Origin: JALEGB01 sp038530925
GTDB lineage: Bacteria; Pseudomonadota; Alphaproteobacteria; Rhodobacterales; Rhodobacteraceae
Direction of reading: 5' to 3'
DNA length: 34,557 nt
Assembly: GCA_038530925.1 (NCBI GenBank)
Contig: JBCBCG010000012.1
Coordinates: 1 to 34,557, forward strand
The translations under genes were made by a program, and so were the position numbers. The notes under the pieces were generated by a model that saw only the letters and a program-made list of their open reading frames with translations, made no database searches and was not told the origin of the DNA. This document shows positions 14,303-21,816 of this stretch, piece after piece (the first letter of the stretch is position 1; each line of letters opens with the position of its first letter).

Positions 14303-15295
14303 TTAGTAGCCGCTCTGCCCCACGACCGCCGCCTGGTCGGCGAGATCGGCGAGCAACGCGTCAGCCGCGGCGAGCGCATCCGCATCGCCCGCCTGCTCGG
14401 CTTTGATCTTGTCTTTGAACGCCTCGATCTGGCGCACATCCAGCAGCTGCGCGTTCGAGGAGGCGAGGAACGGACCCCAGCCGTCGGAAAGCTGCGCCAG
14501 CACCGCGCGCTCGCGCTTCACCTTCTCCATGTCGCCAAAGCGGCCGTACTGCATGAAGAAGTAGTAGATCTTCTGCTTGGCTTCATCGGAGAGATCGGCG
14601 CGCCAGACCATCGGATCGGACGGGATCAGCGGCGAGCGCCAGATTTCTTTGATGTTCGCGGCGGCCTCAGGGTTGTTCTTCCCGAGGCGCGCATAGATGG
14701 ACTCGGTGTTGTTCGTCGCGACGTCCACTTTGCCGTTCGCCACCGCCAGCGCGTTGCCTTCGTGGTTCGAGGAGGTGACGCGGGCGAAGCAGTCTTCCGG
14801 CGTCTGGTTGTTCAGAGCCCAAACATAGTAGCCCGGGATCGCGAAGCCGGAGGTGGAGTTGGGATCGCCGTTGCCGAAGGTCAGCGTCTTGTCGCAGGCC
14901 AGCACGTCGTCCAGCGAGTTCAGCTGGCTGTCTTTGTTGGCGATAAGCAGCGAGTGATAGCCGCGCGATCCGTCGTCTTTGATCGTCTGCGCGAACACTT
15001 CGCCGCCGGCGCGGTCGACAGCCTGGATGGCCGACTTATTGCCGAACCACGCGACGTCGACTTTCTTGAAGCGCATGCCTTCGATCACGCCAGCGTAGTC
15101 GGAGGCGAAGAACGGCTTCACCTCGACGCCGAGCGAAGCGCTCATATCGGCGAGGAACGGTGAGAAGGATTCTTCGAGCGCGGAGGCGGACTCGGTCGAG
15201 ATGATGCCGAAGTTGATGACTTCCGGCATGTCGGCGTAGGCCGGCGCCGCGGCGGCGACCGCCACGGACGCCGCGATGGCGAGCTTTTTAAACAT
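14303..15295 (-). CDS. phnD: Phosphonate/phosphite-type ABC transporter binding protein
   Basis: A 330-residue periplasmic protein. The ATG overlaps the phnC stop as TGATG; a TTG one codon earlier is unlikely. A signal peptide (FKKLAIAASVAVAAAAPAYA, about 2-21) precedes the mature protein. The start NFGIISTESASALEESFSPFLADM, then SDYAGVIEGMRFKKVDVAWFGNKSAIQA and the FGNGDPNSTSGFAIPGYYV segment are signatures of the PhnD/PtxB family, where the STSG serines bind the phosphorus oxyanion. It captures the substrate for PhnE/PhnC. No C-P lyase or phosphonatase gene is present in the window, so whether this is a phosphonate, phosphite or phosphate backup system cannot be decided here. Confidence 0.92.
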   Translation of the reverse strand: MFKKLAIAASVAVAAAAPAYADMPEVINFGIISTESASALEESFSPFLADMSASLGVEVKPFFASDYAGVIEGMRFKKVDVAWFGNKSAIQAVDRAGGEVFAQTIKDDGSRGYHSLLIANKDSQLNSLDDVLACDKTLTFGNGDPNSTSGFAIPGYYVWALNNQTPEDCFARVTSSNHEGNALAVANGKVDVATNNTESIYARLGKNNPEAAANIKEIWRSPLIPSDPMVWRADLSDEAKQKIYYFFMQYGRFGDMEKVKRERAVLAQLSDGWGPFLASSNAQLLDVRQIEAFKDKIKAEQAGDADALAAADALLADLADQAAVVGQSGY

Positions 15296-16224
15296 CAAGG
15301 ACTTCTCCTATCGGTCGTCGTATCACTCATGTCGGCGCTCGCCCGCCCGGCGGCGGCGCGGCGCGCCTCATGCTCGACCGCGGCCGCAAGCATGGCGTCG
15401 CGATCTCCAGCGTCACCCCGCTCGGCGGCGTGTCTGGTTCCGTTGAGCTCGCCCGCGGCCTCGGACTGTTCGAGGCCGTAAAGCGCGCTCAAATCCTCTG
15501 GTTTGACGTCCCGCGTCGGCCCATCGAACACGACGCGGCCGTCCTTCAGCGCGATGATCCGGTCGCAATGGCGGAAGGCGTGATCGATCTGGTGCAGCGA
15601 CACGAGCACGGTGCAGGCGTCGGCGCGGTTGATCTCAGCGAGGATCTCCATCACCCGCTCGGCCGTGGCCGGGTCCAGTGAGGCGATCGGCTCGTCCGCG
15701 AGAATGATCCGCGCCTCTTGGCACAGCGCGCGGGCGATGGCGCCGCGCTGCTGCTGCCCGCCGGAAAGCTGCGAGGCGCGGCGGCGGGCGAAAGCGATCA
15801 TGCCCACGCGCTCGATGCAACTCAGCGCCTTGACGCGATCCTGGCGCGCGAAGAGGCCGAATAAGCCGCGCCAGGCCGGCGCGCGGCCGAGCCGGCCCGC
15901 CAGCACGTTGCGCATCAAGGTCAGCCGCCCCACCAGATTGAATTGCTGGAAGACGACGCCGACATCGCGCCGCAAGCGGCGCTGCGCCGAGAGACGCCGA
16001 CCGCCGCGCTGCACCGTCTCGCCGAACAAAGCGATCTCGCCGCCGTCGCGGTCCACGCGCTCAAGCCCGGCGATCAAGCGGATCAGCGTCGACTTGCCCG
16101 AGCCGGAGGCGCCGATCAGCGCGACCATCTCGCCTCGCCGTATGTCGATCGTGATCCCATCGAGCACTTTGTTGCGCCCAACAAAACACTTAGACACGCC
16201 ATTTATCGCGATTATTGACGCCAT
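15295..16224 (-). CDS. phnC: Phosphonate/phosphite-type ABC transporter ATP-binding protein
   Basis: About 309 residues from the ATG preceded by GAGGAGG; an in-frame GTG 42 bases upstream is less likely. It shows Walker A GASGSGKST, the Q-loop VVFQQFNLVGRLTLMRNVLAGRLG typical of PhnC, signature QLSGGQQQR, Walker B IILADEPIASLD and the switch histidine in VSLHQIDHA. After residue ~245 there is a ~60-residue charged, alanine-rich C-terminal extension (from about AAGELNGTRHAAERG onward) not usual for PhnC, of unknown use and possibly disordered. It is the first gene of phnCDE; Pho-box-like repeats lie 35-92 bases upstream. Confidence 0.92.
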   Translation of the reverse strand: MASIIAINGVSKCFVGRNKVLDGITIDIRRGEMVALIGASGSGKSTLIRLIAGLERVDRDGGEIALFGETVQRGGRRLSAQRRLRRDVGVVFQQFNLVGRLTLMRNVLAGRLGRAPAWRGLFGLFARQDRVKALSCIERVGMIAFARRRASQLSGGQQQRGAIARALCQEARIILADEPIASLDPATAERVMEILAEINRADACTVLVSLHQIDHAFRHCDRIIALKDGRVVFDGPTRDVKPEDLSALYGLEQSEAAGELNGTRHAAERGDAGDRDAMLAAAVEHEARRAAAGRASADMSDTTTDRRSP

Positions 16225-16258
16225 CGCCTCCTCTTCGGCGCGGGCGATATCACTGTAC

Positions 16259-16277
16259 GATGACACTACTGTGACTT
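16259..16277 (-). promoter_or_regulatory. Second, weaker Pho-box-like repeat before phnC
   Basis: On the minus strand, AAGTCACAGTAGTGTCATC contains GTCAC and GTCAT 11 bases apart, the PhoB repeat period. The match is weaker than that at 16298-16316, and it lies downstream of it. Confidence 0.35.
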
Positions 16278-16297
16278 CGCTACATAAAAATAATCGT

Positions 16298-16316
16298 CAT
16301 GACAGTTTTATGAAAG
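16298..16316 (-). promoter_or_regulatory. Pho box before phnCDE
   Basis: On the minus strand CTTTCATAAAACTGTCATG is two TTTCAT/TGTCAT units 11 bases apart with an A-rich spacer, close to the PhoB consensus CTGTCATAWAWCTGTCAY. An A/T-rich -10-like stretch (ATTATTTTTATG) follows at a suitable distance. This predicts induction by phosphate starvation. Confidence 0.62.
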
Positions 16317-16416
16317 AGAGCGCCGAGATGAAGGAATTATGACATCGCTAGCGCGAAAATCCGACGCGCGGACCTCTGGTAATTATTTACAAAGACACTG
16401 CTCGCTTGCAGTAAAA

Positions 16417-16422
16417 TATAAT
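16417..16422 (+). promoter_or_regulatory. Candidate -10 element upstream of the NAGGN operon
   Basis: A perfect TATAAT sits in an A/T-rich stretch 169 bases before the first NAGGN gene. The sequence 17 bases upstream (GACACT) is a poor -35, so an activator or another sigma factor would be needed. Confidence 0.35.
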
Positions 16423-16590
16423 AGAGTTGAATGAGCCCAAAACGCAAAAAGACACACATGCGGGCGCCCATGATTGGGGGCGATGACACAGCGCACACCA
16501 AAAGACGCGCGGAGGTTGATTTTCGCAGGTCGCGCGATTAGGGCAACCGCTAGCGGCGGGATTGAAGCGATTAGAGGCGGGGACGAGCGC

Positions 16591-18384
16591 ATGTGCGGCG
16601 TTTGCGGGGAGATCATGTTCGGCGACGCGCGCGCCTCCGCCAGTCAGGTGGAGCGCATGGCGGACGCGATGGCGCCGCGCGGTCCGGATGGCGCGGGCGT
16701 GGTGGCGCGCGGACGGATCGCCTTCGGCCACCGGCGTCTCAAGATCATCGATCTCTCCGACGCGTCCGAGCAGCCCTTCGTCGACAGTCAGCTCGGGCTC
16801 ACGATCGTCTTCAACGGCTGCATTTACAATTATCAGGACCTCCGCGGCGAACTCGAAGCGCTGGGCCATCGCTTCGCCTCCAAAGGCGACACCGAGGTGA
16901 TCCTGAAGGCCTGGGCCGAATGGGGCGCCGCCTCCGTCGAGCGGCTCTACGGCATGTTCGCCTTCGCGATCCACGAGCGCGAGACCGGACGCACGGCGCT
17001 GGTGCGCGACAGGTTCGGGATCAAACCGCTCTATCTGGCGGAGTCGCCCGCCTCGAACGGCGCTCCGCGGCGCCTGCGCTTCGCCTCCAGCCTGCCGGCG
17101 CTGCTCGCCTCCGGCGACATCGACGCCTCGATCGATCCCGTGGCGCTGCATCATTACATGAGCTGGCATGCGGTCGTGCCTGCGCCGCTGACGATCCTCA
17201 AAGGCGTGCGCAAGCTGCCCGCCGCGACGATCCGCTTGATCGAGCCGGACGGCGCGGCGATCGATCGCGTCTATTGGCGCCCGAACTTCGAGCGCAGCCC
17301 TGAAGAGGAGAGCTCGCCGGCGGAAGAGTGGGAGGCGCGCACGCTCGAGGCGCTGCGCCGCGCTGTGCGGCGGCGCATGGTGGCCGATGTGCCCGTGGGC
17401 GTTCTGCTCTCCGGCGGCGTCGACAGCTCCTTGATCGTCGGGCTTCTCGCCGAAGAAGGGCAACGCGGCCTCGCCACATACTCCATCGGTTTTGAGGAGG
17501 CGCATGGCGAGAAGGGCGACGAATTCGTCTATTCGGATCTCATCGCGCGCCATTACGGCACGAAGCACCACAAGATCTTCATTCCGTCCGAAGAGATGCG
17601 GGCGAACCTGCCCCAGGCGATCGCGGCGATGTCCGAGCCGATGGTGTCTTACGACAATATCGGCTTCTTTCTACTGTCGCGCGAGGTCTCGAAGAGCATT
17701 AAAGTCGTGCAATCCGGCCAAGGCGCGGATGAGGTCTTCGGCGGCTATCATTGGTATCCGCCGCTGCAGGACGCCAATGATCCTGTCGCCGCCTATCGCG
17801 ACGCGTTCTTCGACCGCGATCATGAGCGCCTCTCGCGCCAAATCAGCCCCGAGCATCTGGCCGCGCGCGACGAAAGCCTCGCTTTTGTGGAGACGCATTT
17901 CGAAGCGCCGGGCGCCGACGATCCGGTCGATAAAGCGCTGCGGCTCGACACCAATGTGATGCTGGTCGACGATCCGGTGAAGCGCGTCGACAATATGACC
18001 ATGGCCTGGGGCTTAGAGGCCCGCGTGCCGTTCCTCGACCATGAGCTGGTCGAGTTGGCCGGGCGCACGCCCTCGCGCTGGAAGCTGGCGCATGGCGGCA
18101 AAGGCGTTTTGAAGCAAGCGGCCCGGCGCGTGATCCCGTCTGAGGTGATCGACCGCCCGAAAGGCTATTTCCCAGTGCCGGCGCTGAAATATCTCGAAGG
18201 GCCATATCTCGAGATGGCGCGGGACGCGCTCGGCTCCCGCGCGGCGCGGGAACGCGGCCTGTTTCAACAAAGCTATCTCGACCAGCTCTTCACCGCGCCG
18301 ACCGAGCACATCACCAAGCTGCGCGGCTCTGAGCTATGGCAGGCGGCGCTGCTCGAGATGTGGCTGCAGAGCCATCAGATCTAA
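16591..18384 (+). CDS. asnO: N-acetylglutaminylglutamine amidotransferase (asparagine synthetase family)
   Basis: The 597-residue product begins MCGVCGEI; Cys2 must be N-terminal as the glutaminase nucleophile, which fixes the start at this ATG (GAGGCGGGGA upstream) and rules out a longer frame. The class II glutamine amidotransferase half (RGPDGAGVV, RRLKIIDLS, FNGCIYNYQDLR, KGDTEVILKAW) is followed by the synthetase half with pyrophosphate loop SGGVDSS (from residue 274) and LEARVPFLDHELVE. It most resembles the enzymes that amidate N-acetylglutaminylglutamine to the osmolyte NAGGN, and the two following genes are the other members of that operon. Ordinary AsnB for asparagine is the alternative, but the neighbours make it unlikely. 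Confidence 0.9.
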   Translation: MCGVCGEIMFGDARASASQVERMADAMAPRGPDGAGVVARGRIAFGHRRLKIIDLSDASEQPFVDSQLGLTIVFNGCIYNYQDLRGELEALGHRFASKGDTEVILKAWAEWGAASVERLYGMFAFAIHERETGRTALVRDRFGIKPLYLAESPASNGAPRRLRFASSLPALLASGDIDASIDPVALHHYMSWHAVVPAPLTILKGVRKLPAATIRLIEPDGAAIDRVYWRPNFERSPEEESSPAEEWEARTLEALRRAVRRRMVADVPVGVLLSGGVDSSLIVGLLAEEGQRGLATYSIGFEEAHGEKGDEFVYSDLIARHYGTKHHKIFIPSEEMRANLPQAIAAMSEPMVSYDNIGFFLLSREVSKSIKVVQSGQGADEVFGGYHWYPPLQDANDPVAAYRDAFFDRDHERLSRQISPEHLAARDESLAFVETHFEAPGADDPVDKALRLDTNVMLVDDPVKRVDNMTMAWGLEARVPFLDHELVELAGRTPSRWKLAHGGKGVLKQAARRVIPSEVIDRPKGYFPVPALKYLEGPYLEMARDALGSRAARERGLFQQSYLDQLFTAPTEHITKLRGSELWQAALLEMWLQSHQI

Positions 18385-18449
18385 GCCCGCGCGGCGCCGA
18401 AGCCCCGGGGACGGGCGCGCCATCAGGAGCGAGGCGATGGGAGCGATCC

Positions 18450-20183
18450 ATGGATGATTTGAAAGAGCGGCGCGCGCGCCTGTCCGCCGCGCGCCCGGCG
18501 GAAGCGCCGCGGCGTGAAGCGATGATCGATTGCGGCTGGGGCCGGCTGATCTTCGCCCACACCTTCGACGACGCCGAAAGCCTGGCGCGGGCGCTCCGCG
18601 CCGAGGGGCCGGATCGCCGCGACATCGCTCTTTATGTGCAAGACCCGCATGTGGCGCTGGCCGCGGCGCCGCAGGAGCTGTTCCTCGATCCCTCCCACAC
18701 TTACCGCTTGCCGCTTGAAGGTTATCGCGGCGCGAGCCGGCGCCGGAAGACCTTCCTGATCCGGCGCCTCGCAACGCGCGAGGAGGCGGAGACGGTCAAC
18801 GTGATCTACGCGGCGCGCGGGATGGTGCCGGTGCCGCCCGAGTTCTTCTGGTCGCAACGCGATGCGCGGGCGCTGACGGTGCTGGTGGCCGAAGACGCGA
18901 AGACCGGCGAGATCCTCGGCTCGGCCATGGGCGTCGACCACGCCAAAGCCATCGGCGGCGCTGAGACGGGCGCCTCGCTTTGGTGTCTCGCCGTCTCGCC
19001 GCAAGCGCGGCATCCCGGCATCGGCGAAGCGCTGGTGCGCAGCCTCGCCGAGCACTTCAAGGCTCGCGGCGCGACGCATCTCGACCTCTCTGTGATGCAC
19101 GACAATGAGCAAGCGATCGCGCTCTACGAAAAACTCGGCTGCGAGCGCGTGCCGGCCTTCGCAATCAAGCGGAAAAACCCCATCAACGAAAAGCTCTTCT
19201 CCGGCGGCGATGTCGGCGGCGATCTCAATCCCTACGCGCGGATCATCGTGGATGAGGCGCGCCGGCGCGGGATCTTCGTCGAGGTGACCGACGCGGTTGG
19301 CGGCTTCTTCCGCCTCACCTATGGCGGGCGCTCGGTCAGCTGCCGCGAGTCGCTCAGCGAATTCACCTCCGCCGTGGCGATGTCGATCTGCGACGACAAA
19401 AGCGTGACGCGCCGCATCGTCGGCGCCGCAGGCGTGCGCACGCCGGAACAAATCGACGCCGCCGACCGCGCCGGCTGGGCGCCGTTCCTGGCCAAGCATG
19501 GCGCGGCGGTGGTCAAACCCGCCCGCGGAGAGCAAGGGCGCGGCGTCTCAGTCGGCCTTGAGACGGAGGCGGAGATCGAGGCGGCGGTGGCGCGCGCCGG
19601 CGATCTCTCGGCCGAAGTGCTGCTAGAGCAGCATTTCGAGGGCGAGGATCTGCGCCTTGTGGTGATCGACTACAAAGTCGTCGCCGCCGCGCTGCGCCGC
19701 CCGCCGCGGGTGCGCGGCGATGGGCGCGCGCCGATCCGCGATTTGATCGAAGCCCAAAGCCGGCGGCGCGCCGCGGCCACCGGCGGCGAAAGCTCGATCC
19801 CGCTTGATGCGGAGACGGAGCGGTGCCTCGCCAAAGCGGGCTACGATCTTGAGACGATCCTGCCCGAGGGCGAGGACATCGCCGTGCGCCGCGCCGCCAA
19901 TCTGCATATGGGCGGCACCATCCACGACGTCACCGAGATCACGCATATCGCTTTGATCGACGCCGCGGTGCGCGCCGCGCGCGCCATCGAGATCCCGGTG
20001 GTCGGGATCGATCTCATGGTTCGCTCGCCAACCGAACCCGATTATGTGTTCATCGAGGCGAATGAGCGACCCGGCCTCGCCAATCACGAACCGCAACCGA
20101 CGGCGGAGCGCTTTGTGGACTTGCTCTTTCCGCACGCCATCCCCCAATGCGTGAGGGAGGAGCGAAGGAGAGCCGCCTCGTGA
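18450..20183 (+). CDS. ngg: N-acetylglutaminylglutamine synthetase (GNAT + ATP-grasp)
   Basis: A 577-residue two-domain enzyme, the usual length for this family. Residues about 100-240 are a GNAT acetyltransferase (SLWCLAVSPQARHPGIGEALV binds acetyl-CoA; LYEKLGCERVP ends the fold). The C-terminal half is an ATP-grasp ligase resembling glutathione synthetase/cyanophycin synthetase types (VVKPARGEQGRGVSV, EVLLEQHFEGEDLRLVVIDYKVVAA, IPVVGIDLMVR, FIEANERPG). It would acetylate glutamine and join a second glutamine. The ATG follows GGGAG; a longer frame starting inside the upstream gene is not favoured. It lies 65 bases after the amidotransferase gene and overlaps the peptidase gene. Confidence 0.93.
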   Translation: MDDLKERRARLSAARPAEAPRREAMIDCGWGRLIFAHTFDDAESLARALRAEGPDRRDIALYVQDPHVALAAAPQELFLDPSHTYRLPLEGYRGASRRRKTFLIRRLATREEAETVNVIYAARGMVPVPPEFFWSQRDARALTVLVAEDAKTGEILGSAMGVDHAKAIGGAETGASLWCLAVSPQARHPGIGEALVRSLAEHFKARGATHLDLSVMHDNEQAIALYEKLGCERVPAFAIKRKNPINEKLFSGGDVGGDLNPYARIIVDEARRRGIFVEVTDAVGGFFRLTYGGRSVSCRESLSEFTSAVAMSICDDKSVTRRIVGAAGVRTPEQIDAADRAGWAPFLAKHGAAVVKPARGEQGRGVSVGLETEAEIEAAVARAGDLSAEVLLEQHFEGEDLRLVVIDYKVVAAALRRPPRVRGDGRAPIRDLIEAQSRRRAAATGGESSIPLDAETERCLAKAGYDLETILPEGEDIAVRRAANLHMGGTIHDVTEITHIALIDAAVRAARAIEIPVVGIDLMVRSPTEPDYVFIEANERPGLANHEPQPTAERFVDLLFPHAIPQCVREERRRAAS

Positions 20184-21364
20184 ACCACGCCGATCTGCGC
20201 CTCGACATCGATATCGAGTATCTTCAGGCGCAGCTTGAGCAACTGCTGGCGATCCCGAGCCCCACCGGCTTCACCGACAATATCGCGCGCTATGTGTGTG
20301 AGGAGTTCGAGCGCCTCGGCGTGCCTTACGGGCTGACGCGGCGCGGCGCGGTGCGCGGACGCTTTCCCGGCCGTGGGCCGGCCGGCGCCAGGGCGATCGT
20401 CTCGCATCTCGACACGCTTGGCGCGCAGGTCAAAACGCTGAAGGATAACGGACGGCTCGAGCTGGTGCCGATCGGCACCTGGTCGGCGCGCTTCGCCGAG
20501 GGCGCGCGGGCGACGATCTTCTCGGAGAAGGGCGCCTTCCGCGGCACCATCCTGCCGCTTCGCGCTTCCGGCCACACCTTCGGCGACGATATCGACACGC
20601 TGCCCGTGGGGTGGGATTACATCGAGCTTCGCGTCGACGCTTACGCCGCCAGCCGCCGAGATCTCGAGCGCCACGGCGTCGAAGTCGGCGATATCGTCGC
20701 GGTCGATCCGCAGCCGGAGTTCCTGCCCAACGGCTTCATCGTCTCGCGCCATCTCGACAACAAAGCCGGCGTCGCCGTGATGCTCGCGGCGCTGAAAGCG
20801 CTGGCCGAGGCGCGCGAGAAAGGCGCTGAGCCGCCGCCGGTGGATGTGTTCTGGCTCTTCACCATCGCCGAGGAGGTCGGCCATGGCGCGGCCTCGATCC
20901 TGCTGCCCGACATCGCCTCCATGGTGGCGGTGGACAATGGCACCTCCGCGCCCGGCCAAAATTCAGCGGAGTTCGGCGTCACCATCGCCATGGGCGATCA
21001 GACCGGACCGTTCGATTACCATCTGACGCGCAAGCTCGCCGAGCTTTGCAAAGCGAACGACATCCGCTCGCAAAAGGATGTGTTCAAGCATTACCGCTCC
21101 GACAGCGCCTCTGCGATCGAAGCCGGCGCGGATGTGCGCACGGCGCTCGTGACCTTCGGCGTCGACGCGAGCCATGGCTATGAGCGAATCCATATGCACG
21201 CGCTGCGCTCGCTCGCCGAATTGCTCACGGCCTACGCGCTCAGCGACGTGGACATCGCGCGCGATCAAAAGGCCGTCGCCGGCCTCGGCGGCTTCACCGA
21301 GCAGCCCTCCGAGCCCGCCGAGCAAGGTCTGAAACCCGGCTCCTCTTACCCCGGTAAGCTGTAG
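20180..21364 (+). CDS. M42-family peptidase of the NAGGN operon
   Basis: About 394 residues from the GTG that overlaps the ngg stop as GTGA and has AAGGAG upstream; an in-frame ATG at 20147 is possible but lacks a ribosome-binding site. It shows the M42/M20 di-metal ligands: His in VSHLDTLG, Asp in SRHLDNKAGV, Glu pair in TIAEEVGHGA, Asp in MVAVDNGT, and His in YERIHMHALR. This glutamyl-aminopeptidase-like family occurs as the third gene of NAGGN loci. Its function there is unproven; breakdown or processing of the dipeptide osmolyte is the simplest guess. The tail (GGFTEQPSEPAEQGLKPGSS) looks disordered. Confidence 0.9.
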   Translation: MNHADLRLDIDIEYLQAQLEQLLAIPSPTGFTDNIARYVCEEFERLGVPYGLTRRGAVRGRFPGRGPAGARAIVSHLDTLGAQVKTLKDNGRLELVPIGTWSARFAEGARATIFSEKGAFRGTILPLRASGHTFGDDIDTLPVGWDYIELRVDAYAASRRDLERHGVEVGDIVAVDPQPEFLPNGFIVSRHLDNKAGVAVMLAALKALAEAREKGAEPPPVDVFWLFTIAEEVGHGAASILLPDIASMVAVDNGTSAPGQNSAEFGVTIAMGDQTGPFDYHLTRKLAELCKANDIRSQKDVFKHYRSDSASAIEAGADVRTALVTFGVDASHGYERIHMHALRSLAELLTAYALSDVDIARDQKAVAGLGGFTEQPSEPAEQGLKPGSSYPGKL

Positions 21365-21816
21365 CGCGCCCGTGGCGCGAACGCCGCGCCGCAGCGGCCC
21401 ATGACCGAGCGCCGCGCGGCGAATCGGCATGGTGAACACGCTGTTAACCATTTCAGGAAACGCTGGACAGGATCGCGATCGGAGCGACGCCAAGCCTAAA
21501 GCGCAGCGCTCGCCCGTGAATTGATCCTTGATCCGCCGCGCGGATTTCGTTCCGGCGCGAGATACCGGCTGGAATGTGCGGTCTCGGTCACAAGGTGGCG
21601 GGTGTGTGACAAGAGCGCGTTGACAATAGGAGGACGGCGCCCGCTGCTGAGAGTGCGTCAAAGTGGGAAGGGTGGGACGTTTCGACGGCGCCAGAAGACG
21701 ACACTGGGGTCCAGCGGGGCGAGCGAGACGACGCTCTCACACAAAAAAATCCGGCGAGAGAGGTGTTTAGGGGACCTCTCGCACAGACGCCGCAGAAACG
21801 AGAGAGAGAGTGAGGA
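21365..21816 (+). other. Non-coding leader before the DUF1302 gene
   Basis: 452 bases without a convincing gene. It holds a TTAACCAT octamer (21444-21451), an isolated TTGACA (21620-21625) without a clear -10, and near the end a 7-base stem GAGAGGT (21758-21764) with ACCTCTC (21774-21780) in the probable 5' leader, followed by a purine-rich run that leads into the start codon. A long leader of this kind could hold the promoter and post-transcriptional control of the outer-membrane protein. Confidence 0.4.

Noticed and set aside
16387..17571. Minus-strand 394-codon frame opposite the amidotransferase gene
   Set aside because: The plus strand encodes a complete, motif-rich enzyme; high GC makes long antisense frames common here.
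21444..21451. TTAACCAT, resembling a CtrA half-site
   Set aside because: Only a single half-site without the second TTAA at the right spacing and distant from the start codon; not enough to call.
21620..21648. TTGACA as a -35 for the DUF1302 gene
   Set aside because: No -10-like hexamer at 16-18 bases; left as a note in the leader entry.
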